Assembly (NCBI RefSeq): GCF_047675955.1
Contig: NC_132914.1
Location: forward strand, 42,929,521-42,993,520
Reading direction: 5' to 3'
Origin: Chlorocebus sabaeus
Lineage: Eukaryota; Chordata; Mammalia; Primates; Cercopithecidae
DNA: 64,000 bases
Positions 11,401-23,400 of the stretch are shown here, in pieces. Under the pieces are notes generated by a model. That model did not search any database and was not told the origin of the DNA. It saw only the letters and a program-made list of their open reading frames with translations. The position numbers were made by a program, and so were the translations under genes. The number at the start of each line of letters is the position of its first letter. Position 1 is the first letter of the stretch.

Positions 11401-14400
11401 TAGTTTTGGGCTTATTGATGGAATCATATTAGTGAAGTAATAATTTAGTGTGAGTTTTAATTGGCTCAAGAACAGCCAGATTCAAGAATAGCACATGAAG
11501 CCTAGAAATAGCCCTTGATAGCAATAAAAATGTAATATGTCAGAAAAGAGGCATTATAAATCCATCAGACTACTGGAGATTATGCAATAAATGGTAATGG
11601 AATACTTGTTAGCAATTTGGGGGGACAGTAAACATTAAAGTCTTACTTTAAAACATATACTATAATAAATTTCAAAAACATTAAAAAAAAATTGAAGGCC
11701 AGGAGCGGTGGCTCATGCTTGTAATCCCAGCACTTTGGGAGGCCAAGGCGGCAGATCACCTGAGGTCAGGAGTTTGAGATCAGCCTGGCCAACATGGCAA
11801 AACCTCATCTTTACTAAAAATACAAAAATTAGCCAGGCGTGCACCTATAATCTCAGCTTCTTGGGAGACTGAAGCCAGGCAAATTGCTTGAGTCCAGGAG
11901 GTGGAGGTTGCAGGGAGCCGAGATTGCACCACTGTGCTCCAGCCTGAGTGACAGAGCAAGACTCCTTCTCAAAAAAAAAGTTAAAAAGGGAGTTGCCAAG
12001 ATGGCTGAATAGGAAGGGCTCGGGTCTGCAGCTCTAGCATGATCGACGCAGAAGATCGGTGATTTCTGCATTTCCAACTGAGGTACCTTGTTCATCTCAT
12101 TGGAATTGGTTGGACAGTGGGTGCAGCCCACGGAGGGGGAGCTGAAGCAGGGCGGGGCGTCACCTTACCTGGGAAGTGCAAGGGGTCAGGGGATTTCCCT
12201 TTCCTAGCCAAGGGAAGCTGTGACAGATTACCTGGACGAACGGGACACCCCCCACCCAAATACTGCACTTTTCCCAAGGTCTTAGCAACCCGCAGACAAA
12301 GTGATTCTCTCCCCTGCCTGGCTTGGTGGGTCCCACGCCCACGGAACCTTGCCTCCTGCTAGCATAGCAGTCAGATCTATCTGCAAGGTGGCAGCCTGGC
12401 TGGAGGAGGGGCATCCGCCATTGCTGAGGCTTTAGTAGGTAAACAAAGTGGCCAGGAAGCTCGAACTGGGCGGAGCCAACTGCAGCTCAACAAGACCTAA
12501 TGCCTCTAGGCTCCACCTCTGTGGACAGGGCATAGCTGAATAAAAGGCAGCAGACAACTTCTGCAGACTTAAACATCCCTGTCTGACAGCTCTGAAGAGA
12601 GCAGTGGTTCTCCCAGCACGGTGTTTGAGCTCTGAGAATGGACAGACTGCCTCCTCAAGTGGGTCCCTGACCCCCGTGGAGCCTAACTGGGAGACAGCTA
12701 CCAGTTGGGGCGACAAACACCTCACATAGGCGGCTGCCCCTCTGGGACGAAGCTTCCAGAGGAAGGATCAGGCAGCAGTATTTGCTGTTCTGCAGCCTCT
12801 GCTGGTGATACCCAGGCAAACGGGGTCTGGAGTGGAACTCCAGCAAACTCCAACAGACCTGCAGCTGAGGGACCTGACTGTTAGAAGGAAAACTAACAAA
12901 CAGAAAGGAACAGCATCAACAAAAAGGTCATCTACACCAAAACCCCAGCTGTAAGTCACCAACATCAAAGACCAAAGGTAGATAAAACCACAAAGATGGG
13001 GAGAAACCAGAGCAGAAAAGCTGAAAATTCTAAAAACCAGAGCGCCTCTTCTCCTCCAAAGGATTGCAGCGCCTCACCAGCAACAGAACAAAGTTGGAAG
13101 GAGAATGACTTTGACGAGTTGACAGAAGTAGGCTTCAGAAGGTCGGTAATAACAAACTTCTGTGAGCTAAAAGATAATGTTCTAACCCATCGCAAGGAAG
13201 CTAAAAACCTTGGAAAAAAGTGAGACAAATGACTAACTAGAATAAACTGTGTAGAGAAAACCTTAAATGACCTGATGGAGCTGAAAACCATGGCATGAGA
13301 ACTTTGTGACGCATGCTCAAGCTTCAATAGCTGATTCGATAAGGTGGAAGAAAGGGTATCAGTGATTGAAGATCAAATTAACGAAATAAAACAAGAAAAC
13401 AAGGTTAGATGAAAAAGAGTTTTAGAAACAAAGCCTCCAAGAAAGATGGGTCTATGTGAAAAGACCAAATCTACGCTTGACAGGTATACCTGAACGTGAT
13501 GGAGAGAATGGAACCAAGTTGGAAAATACTCTTCAGGATGTTATCCAGGAGAAATTCCCCAACTAGCAAGGCAGGCCAACATTCAAATTCAGGAAATACA
13601 GAGAACGCCACAAAGATACTCCTCGAGAAGAGCAACCTCAAGACACATAATTTTCAGATTCACCAAGGTTGAAATGAAGGAAAAAGTGTTAAGGGCAGCC
13701 AGAGAGAAAGGTTGAGTTACCCACAAAAGGAAGCCCATCAAACTAACAGCGCATCTCTTGGCAGAAACCCTACAGCCAGAAAAGAGTGGGGGCCAATATT
13801 CAACATTCTTAAAGAAAAGAATTTTCAACTCAGAATTTCCTATCCAGCCAAACTAAGCTTCATAAGTGAAGGAGAAATAAAATCCTTTACAGACAAGCAA
13901 ATGCTGAGATTTTGTCACCACCAGACCTGCCTTACAAGAGCTCCTGAAGGAAGCACTAAATATGAACAACCAGTACTAGCCACTGCAAAAACATGCCAAA
14001 TTGGAAAGACCATCGATGCTATGAAGAAACTGCATTAATTAATGGGCAAAATAACCAGCGAATGTCATAATGACAGTATTAAATTCACACATAACAATAT
14101 TAACCTTAAATGTAAATGGGCTAAATGCTCCAATTAAAAGACACAGACTGGCAAATTTGATAAACAGTCAAGACCCATCAATGTGCTGATATCAGGAGAC
14201 CCATCTCACTTGCAAAGATGCATGTAGGCCCAAAATAAGGGATGGAGGAAGATCTATCAAGCAAATGGAAAGCAAAAAAAAAGCAGGGATTGCAATCCTA
14301 GTCTCTGATAAAACAGACTTTAAACCAACAAAGATGAAAAGAAAGACAAAATAGGCCATTACGTAATGGTAAAGGGATCAATTCAGCAAGAAGAGCTAAC

Positions 14401-17400
14401 TATCCTAAATATATATGCACCCAACACAGGAGCACCGAGGTTCATAAAGCCAGTCCTTACAGACCTATAAAGCGACTTAGACTCCCACACAATAATAATG
14501 GGAGACTTTAACACCCCACTGTCAATATTAGATCAATGAGACAGAAGGTTAACAAGGATATCCAGGATCTGAACTCAGCTCTGCAACAAGCAGACCTAAT
14601 AGACATCTACAGAACTCTCCACCCTAAATCAACAGAATATACATTCTTCTCAGCACCACATCGCACTTATTTTAAAATTGACCACTTAATTGGAAGTAAG
14701 CACTCCTCAGCAAATGTAAAAGAACAGAAATCACCACAAACAGTCTCTCAGAGCACAGTGCAATCAAATTAGAACTCAGGATTAAGAAACTTACTCAAAA
14801 CTGCTCAACTACATGGAAACTGACCAACTTGCTCCTGAATGACTACTGGATAAATAACAAATGAAGGCAGAAATAAAGATGTTCTTTGAAACCAGTGAGA
14901 ACAAAGACACAATGTACCAGAATCTCTGGGACACATTTAAAGCAGTGTGTAGAGGGAAATTTATAGCACTAAATGCCCACAAGAGAAAGCAGGAAAGATC
15001 TAAAATCGACATCCTAACATCACAAAAGAACTAGAGAAGCAAGAGCAAACAAATTCAAAAGCTAGCAGAAGGCAAGAAATAACTAAGATCAGAGCAGAAC
15101 TGAAAGAGATAGAGACACAAAAAACCCTTTAAAAAATCAGTGAATCCAGGAGCTGATTTTTTGAAAAGATCAACAAAATTGATAGACCTCTAGCAAGACT
15201 AATAAGAAAAGAGAGAAGAATCAAATAGATGCAATAAAAAAATGATAAAGGGGATATCACCACCAATCCCACAGAAATACAAAGTACCATCCGAGAATAC
15301 TATAAAAGCCTCTGTGTAAATAAACTAGAAAATCTAGAAGAAATGAATAAATTCCTGGACACAAACACTCTCCCAAGACTAAACCAGGAAGAAATTGAAT
15401 CTCTGAATAGACCAATAACAGGCTTTGAAATTGAGACAATAATTAATAGCCTAACAACAAAAAAAGTCCAGGACCAGACGGATTCACAGCCGAATTCTAC
15501 CAGAGGAACAAAGAGGAGCTGGTACCATTTCTTCTGAAACTATTCCAATCAATAGAAGAAGAGGGAATCCTCCCTAACTCATTTTATGCAGCCGACATCA
15601 TCCTGATACCAAAGCCTGGCAGAGACACAACCAAAAAAAGAGAATTTTAGACCAATATCCCTGATGAACATCAATGCAAAAATCCTCAATAAAATACTGG
15701 CAAGCCAAATCCAGCAGCACATCAAAAAGCTTATCCACCATAATCAAGTTGGCTTCATCCCTGGGATGCAAGGCTTGTTCAACATATGCAAATCAATAAA
15801 CGTAATCCATCACATAAACAGAACCAATGACAAAAACCACATGATTATCTCAATAGATACAGAAAACACCTTCAACAAAATTCAACAGCCCTTCATGCTA
15901 AAAATTCTCAATAAACTAGGTATTTATGGAACATTTCCCAATAAGAGCTGTTTATGACAAACACACAGCTAATGTCATACTGAATGGGCAAAAACTGGAA
16001 GCATTCCCTTTGAAAACCAGCACAAGACAAGGATACCCTGTCTCACCACTCCCATTCAACATAGTGTTGGAAGTTCTGGTCATAGTAGTCCAGTAAGAGA
16101 AAGAAATACAGGTTATTCACTTAGGAAAAGAGGAATCCAAATTGTCCCTGTTTGCAAATGACATGATTGTATATTTTTAGAAAACCCCATTATCTCAGCC
16201 CAAAATCTCCTTAAGCTGATAAGCAACGTCAGCAAAGTCTCAGGATACAAAATCAATGTGCAAAAATCACAAGCATTCCTATACACCATTAACAGACAAA
16301 CAGCTAAATAATGAGTGAACTCCCATTCACAATTGCTACAAAGAGAATAAAATACCTAGGAATTCGATTTACAAGGGATGTAAAGGACCACTTCAAGGAG
16401 AACTACAAACCACTGCCCAAAATAAAAGAGAACACAAACAAATGGAAGAATATTCTATGCTCACAGATAGGAAGAATCAATATCGTGAAAATGGCCATAC
16501 TGCCCAAGGTAATTTATAGATTCAATGCCATCCCCATTAAGCTACCAATGACTTTCTTCACAGAATTGGAAAAAACTTTAAAGTTCATATGGAACCAAAA
16601 AAGAGCCCGCATTGCCAAGACAATCCTAAGCCAAAAGAATAAAGCTGGAGGCATCACGCTACCTGACTTCAAACTATACTGCAAGGCTACAGTAACCAAA
16701 ATAGCATGGTACTGTTACCAAAATAGATATATAGACCAATGGAACAAAACAGAGGCCTCAGAAACAATGCCACACATCTACAACCATCTGATCTTTGACA
16801 AACCTGAAAAAAACAAGAAATGGAGAAAGGATTCGCTATTTAATAAATGGTGCTGGGAAAATTGGCTAGCCATATGTAGAAAGCTGAAACTGGATCCCTT
16901 CCTTACACCTTATACAAAAATTAATTCAAGATGGATTAAAGACTTAAATGTTAGACCTAAAACCATAAAAACCCTAGAAGAAAACCTAGGCAATACCACT
17001 CAGAACACAGGCATGGCCAAGGACTTCATGACTAAAACACCAAAAACAATGGCAACAAAAGCCAAAATAGACAAATGGGATTTAATTAAACTAACGAGCT
17101 TCTGCACAGCAAAATAAACTACCATCAGAGTGAACAGGCAGCCTACAGAATTGAAGAAAATTTTTGCAATCTACCCATCTGACAAAGGGCTAATATCCAG
17201 AATCTACAAAGAACTCAAACAAATTGACAAGAAAAAACCCCATCAAAAAGTGGGCAAAGCACACGAACAGACACTTTTCAAAAGAAAACATCTATGCAGC
17301 CAACAGACACCATGAAAAAATGTTCTTCATCATTGGTCATCAGAGAAATGCAAATCAAAACCACAATGAGATACCATCTCACACCAACAATGGCAATCAT

Positions 17401-20400
17401 TGAAAAGTCAGGAAACAGCAGATGCTGGAGAGGATGTGGAGAAATAGGAACGCTTTTACACTGTTGGTGGGAGTGTAAATTGGTTCAACCATTGTGGAAG
17501 ACAGTGTGGCGATTCCTCAAGGATCTAGAACTAGAATTACCATTTGACCCAGCAGTCCCGTTACTGGATATATACCCAAAGGATTATAAATCATACGACT
17601 ATAAAAAAAATATACACACGTTTATTGTGGCACTATTCACAATAGCAAAGACTTGGAACCAACCCAAATGTCCATCAATGATAGACTGGATTAAGAAAAT
17701 GTGGCACATAAATACCATGGAATAGTAGGCAGCCATAAAAAAGGATGAGTTCACGTCATTTGCAGGGACGTGGATGAAGCTGGAAACCATCATTCTGAGC
17801 AAACTATCACAAGGACAGAAAATGAAACACCACATGTTCTCACTCATAGGCGGGAACTGAACAATGAGATCACTTGGACACAGGGTGGGGAACATCACAC
17901 ACTGGGGCCTGTCAGGCGGTTGGGGGCTAGGGGAGGCATAGCATTAGGAGAAATACCTAATATGAATGATGAGTTGATGGGTGCAGCACACCAACATGGC
18001 ACATGTATACATATGTAACAAACCTGCATGTTGTGCACATGTACCCTAGAAATTAAAGTACTTTAAAAAAAAAGTTTAAAACTACAAATAAATTTGATGA
18101 ATATATGAGCTTTAGATATAAAAAGATTTTCTAAACTTACTAGCAATAGAAAAAGTTTCAGAGGAAAACATTTAAATATTTCCATACATCAAAAGTATCC
18201 TAAATGTAAACAAAATACCAGAAGATATATTTGTTAACAATAGGGCAAACAGGAGGTCAATACCTTTAATACATAGAGGCCAGATCACCTAGAACATAAC
18301 CCCAAAGATCTCAGCGACTAAAGAGACAGAACATAAATATGCATTTACAAAAGAAAAAAAATATAATGACCAGTGAGCATTACAAAATGCCAAATCTTAA
18401 TAGTGATTAAATCTATTCACATTAAAATGAGATATGATTTTTCACCTCTTGAATGATAGGGCCCTCAGTGTGACGATGAAGTGCAACAGTCAGCTACTCT
18501 GATACAAGACTATTGTAATTCTGTACTGCTCCAGCTTCCTAGAAGGCAGCTTAGCAGTTGTGTTTCAAGTCTCAAGAATATTCATATGCTTTAATCCACT
18601 AATTTAGCTCTTAGGACTTTCAATCAGGAAATGTTTGAAAATAGTCAGTAAAGGTCAGTAAGGTTTTTTCACATACTTATAACATTTTATGTATGTATTT
18701 ATATACACATAAACATGTATATCAACCAAAATATTCTACTTCTCACCCTTCAAACAGTGGAATGTTGTGTGGCCATGAGAAAGTGCGGTCATGAAAATAT
18801 TTTAAGGCATATAAAAATGCTTATGGTTTATGATATGTTTAAGGGAAGGATAAATATGTAAAGTGGTTTTAAATATGCATACAATGCATACATAATCCTG
18901 AAGGAACTGTGCCCACATGTAGATAGTAGATACATTTTTTCCTATTTAATGTCATTTTTGTTAGGAATCTTTCAGTTACGGTTGGCAGAAAATCAGTCTT
19001 CAGTTGGTTTAAACAACAGCAAAAGAGGGGAAAGTGGGATTTTTTTCTTTCCACCTATTTATTTTCTGAAACTGAAAATTCCAGGCCTGAGGTATGGCTC
19101 CAGTCAAATCCAGATACTGCAGACAAGATATTATCAAGGGCTGTGTTTTGTTTCCTTCATCCTGTGTCAACTGGCCTCCTGGGCTTGGTGGGTCTGGACA
19201 CTTCCTTGTGGTAGCAGAATGGCTGCAGCATTTCAAATGTCACATCTTCCAAGCAAAGAGAGGTTCTTTGTTTGTTTGAGATGGATTCTCGCTCTATCAC
19301 CCAGGCTGGAGTGCAATGCCGCCGTCTCAGCTCACCGCAACCTCCGCCTCCCGTGTTCAAGCGGTTCTCCTGCCTCAGCCTCCCGAGTAACTGGGATTAC
19401 AGGCACCTGCCACCACGCCCAGCTAATTTTTGTGTTTGTAGTAGAGACGGGGTTTCGCCATGTTGGCCAAACTGACCTGGAACTCCTGACATCATGATTG
19501 GCCCGCCTCAGCCCCCCGAAGTGCTGCGATTACAGGCGTGAGCCACTGCGCCCAGCCGAGAGGTCTTTTTTTAGTGGCTTTCTCTATTGATAGGTGAAGC
19601 TTCTCTTTCCCATGGGCACTAACAGATGTCTCCTCACATCTCGGTGGCTGTTACTGAGTTATGTGTCAATCCCTGGATCAACTGCTGAGGCCAGTGGGAT
19701 GTTACCTGTTTGTCTCAAGCAATCAGGTTGTACCTCTGGAGCACATTAGGGCAATCCCACCGAAACCCCAGGGCTAAAAACAGAGGAGTTATTTCCCCTG
19801 AAGCAAAATCTGGGTTCTCTTCTAGGATGGGGAACAGACCCAGGCTAGCAAAAGCAATCAGTGTCCACTACAAGAGACTTTCAGATTGTCCACAGTGACC
19901 ATATATATTGAAGTTATGATCAGAAAAGTATTAATGTTAGAATCAGAAATAAGTTATAAACTTGAGGAAAAAGAATAAAAAGCTTCCTGCCCCTATGAAG
20001 AAACACTGAAGTATGGGAAGCACCCCAAAGAAATATGGGAACTTAACAAGTTTGTAAAAGCTCTGGGATGAATTAGAATTCATTTCATAAACTGTGTGGG
20101 AGGCAGTGCCATGGAGAGGTGAGTGTCTTTGGAATCTTAGGAGACCCCAGTTCTTTTACTTACTAGTTATCTAATCTTGGACAAATTGCTTAATGTCTTT
20201 GAGCCTCTATTTTCTCATCAGTAAGAGAGAGATAATATACTACCTTCCTCACAAGCCTGTTAGATTAAACAAATACACATGTGCTAAGGTGAACAGAAAG
20301 CACTTAAAGAATGTTATCTTTATCATTACTTAATAAAAATTATGGAGATAATTTTTAAAAATACATAATGTTTAAACACCCTGTATATATTGTGCTAAGA

Positions 20401-23400
20401 GAAGATGACTTGATTCATCTTTTTAATTTTTTCTCAGCCTTAACTAATCTTTACATATACACACACACAAATCTTATTTGTCTCACAAGTATTGTGAAAG
20501 GAAATAGATCACAGGAGAAATGTAATGCCTTCTCTACACGCAGATTTCTTAAAGAGCAAGAAAAACATCTTTTTAAACACTTAATTTTGGTTGCCATAAT
20601 CATAGCTAATACTTATATAGTGCTTTTCGTGTACCTGAGCTTAATATTCTGTTTTTACCTGAAGTAACTCATTGAATCCTCAACAATTCCATAAGTTAGG
20701 TGCCACAGTATTCCTAATACACAGGAGAGGATATTGAAGCCCCAGTAGAGCTAGTATTCAAATAGAGGAGTCTAGCCCCAGGACCATCCTGTAATCACTC
20801 CCTTTACTGCTCTCCACAGGTGACAACTGGCCTCTGTTACTGTCAACAAGATATGGTTTGCTTGGTCCTCAGTTTCCCTTCTCTGAAACTTTTCTGTCAT
20901 CATGAGCAGTCATACACCTTGAGCGCATGGTTCTAGAGAAAGTAGATGTAGGGAAAACAGTTTAAAGATGCCTCTCCAATAGTGTCTAGTACCGTGTATC
21001 AAGTAAGGAAAATTAATGGGACCTTTAATGTGCGTCGTTCACAGTGGTGGGAAATCTGCTTACTGAGAAAGTGAAAATCTCTCTTACTGGGGATTATGCA
21101 AAAATACAGTGGTCTAGTGGCGTGAATCTTGTGGAAATGCAAGTACAAATGACTGCCAGTTTAAGGTCATAAGATCTGAGAGTGAAAAGTGTGTGAAGCT
21201 TTTATCAGCAGAGACCTGCTGCCAGTAGCAACAGTTAGCTCAGGGCACCTCTGTGCCAGCTTCACTGGCTGTGCTCAGACTCTCCCCTGCTACAGTGATT
21301 AAGACAAAAGCTAGCACCTGCTGACACTTCAATTGGTGATAGCTTCTCTGTTGCAAGGAAATGTATCTCCTTAATGGAATATGAGTGACCAAAAAACGTT
21401 AACTCACAACCTAAATAGTAATTGTAGAAGGGATGTTTTCTTTGGTTCTACACTCAGACACTTTTTTCTTCTACCAGATTATGCTACTAGTTGTTCCATT
21501 TTTATGCTGTGTGAAGATACTCTTTTTTAAATAGACTTTTTTTGGAGTGATTTTAGGTTTACAAAAAAATTGCACAGAAAATCATTTCCAGTTCCCTGTC
21601 ACCACCCCCTGCACCCAGTTTCTCCTCTTGTTAACGTTTTACATATGTGTATGCGCCGCCTTTTCACTTCCATCATTCCTTTTTCTTTCTTAAAAATGTA
21701 ACATGCCAGACTTTCTACCCCCTTGGTATCACTTATTTGAGATTTACATCACTTTACACACGCAAAGTGTGAGGTCAGTTTTTAACAGTACAAGTGCAGT
21801 TATTGGTGAGTCTCATGCTACTGTGTTTGTTGTGCTTTCAGATCCTATTGATCATCGCTTCAGTTATTGGGATAATTGTCTATAGGCTCTCAGTGTTCAT
21901 TGTATTTTCTGCAAAACTTCCCAAGAACATTAATGGAACAGACCCAATCCAGAAGTACCTGACTCCACAGACAGCCACGTCCATCACAGCCTCCATCATC
22001 AGCTTTATAATTATCATGATTCTGAACACTATATATGAAAAAGTGGCAATTATGATTACTAACTTCGGTAAGGTCCTACTATAGCTTAGGTAACTTCTGA
22101 CATATTTTTAGAACCTGCCAAAAATAGAGACTGTTATCTTTTAGGCTTTTCAATTCCAGTAGGTTACAATTTTTAGAAATTTTCGAGTGTAAACATATTT
22201 TCTCTAGCATGTATGGAAATAAATTATCTACAGCTTTCCATTAGTAAAAGGGACAAAGCAAAGACAATCATTATAATGTCCAAACTCTGTGTAAACAGAT
22301 CAGTGCTGAATAATATTTTCAATTACATTAGATCATGTACTCTATTGTTGAAAGTAAATAGTCTCTTTATTGCAAATAAGTGGAGTAGGGTCATGGTTCC
22401 AGTGGCAAATATGTTCCTCTGTTGCTGAGAGGACAAGCTATCACACTGCTACGTGTCTTCCCCCATGCTGTTCATATTAATATAATTCTCATCAGGCCTT
22501 GATTTTTTAATGTGTTTCTTCTCTCTGGCTTGTATCCCAGGCAGCTGCTTAGTGGCCAAGTTAAGTGCTTACCATACTGCATACGTCTGAGTCGTTCTCT
22601 GAATGGCCTGCTCGGTGGTCATCTAAAATGATCGAACGGATTCAAACTCCACACTAGGAGGATGACCTATTTTGTCTTTCCCAAATGCCTCTAGCAAGTT
22701 GTACCTTGGTTTGCTTGTTTTCTTCAACAGACCCACCTTATTGCAATTCAGGAAAACAAGAGAATATCATTTAGCAGGCAGTTCAAAACTAATTTTCTGT
22801 CAATTATACCTATGGCAGTTCTTATTTGATAACACTGTACTTGTAAATTTTAAGGAGCAGTTGATTTTTTTGTGGGGGAGGGGAACATGTGGGCTATTGT
22901 ATTCCTACTGTGAGGGAGAACTCATAACACTGTGCAAACTTGGAATTAACACAGTGGCTGTATTAAGGTATTCAAAACAGCTTAAATGGAAACAGTGTGC
23001 ATTGTATTTTTTGAACGTGTTAACTCATGTATCAGTATTTTTTATTAGAGTCTCAAAGCTCTTCACAGTTTTAAAATCTTATTTTTCTTTCTTTTAACTA
23101 CAGAACTCCCAAGGACCCAGACTGATTATGAGAACAGCCTCACCATGAAGATGTTCTTATTCCAGTTTGTCAACTACTACTCCTCATGCTTCTACATAGC
23201 ATTCTTTAAGGGCAAATTTGTAGGCTATCCAGGAGACCCAGTTTATTGGTTGGGAAAATACAGAAATGAAGAGGTATGAATATAGAATTGTATTATCTTG
23301 CCAATTTAAGCTGAGTTTTCTCTCAGTTACCCAAATGAATAGTTCTTTATTGTAAATTCCTAGATTTATTTTTTTAGCCTAAGCAGAACAAATATCAGAA

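Larger units (their letters stand above)
11988..18074 (+). mobile_element. Full-length L1PA LINE-1 with inactive ORFs, sense in ANO6 intron 12
   Basis: This 6.1 kb element has a 5'UTR of about 1 kb, ORF1 from 12996, ORF2 from 14070 to a TGA at 17858-17860, a 3'UTR and an A-rich tail. The 5' start carries CAAGATGGCTG (11997-12007), the YY1-type site of primate L1 promoters. Candidate TSDs (AAAGTTAAAAA before, AAAGTTTAAAA after) are blurred by A-richness. Both ORFs contain many stops and shifts. The element belongs to a primate lineage older than the currently active L1PA copies. Confidence 0.95.

Noticed and set aside
16311..17117. Longest open frame of the window (268 codons)
   Set aside because: It is a fragment of L1 ORF2 after the RT active site, with stops on both sides within the same L1. 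It is not a host gene.
19272..19497. Open frames reading like a conserved protein (AGVQW, LPSSWDYR, ASASRVAGITG) here and at 29828-30128, 40577-40908, 48767-49082 and 57329-57658
   Set aside because: These are the well-known translations of Alu sequence in either strand. Each lies wholly inside an annotated Alu.
22672..23097. ORF of 141 codons in intron 13
   Set aside because: It ends just before exon 14, uses intronic sequence with no family resemblance, and the real exon 14 frame has a clear splice acceptor.
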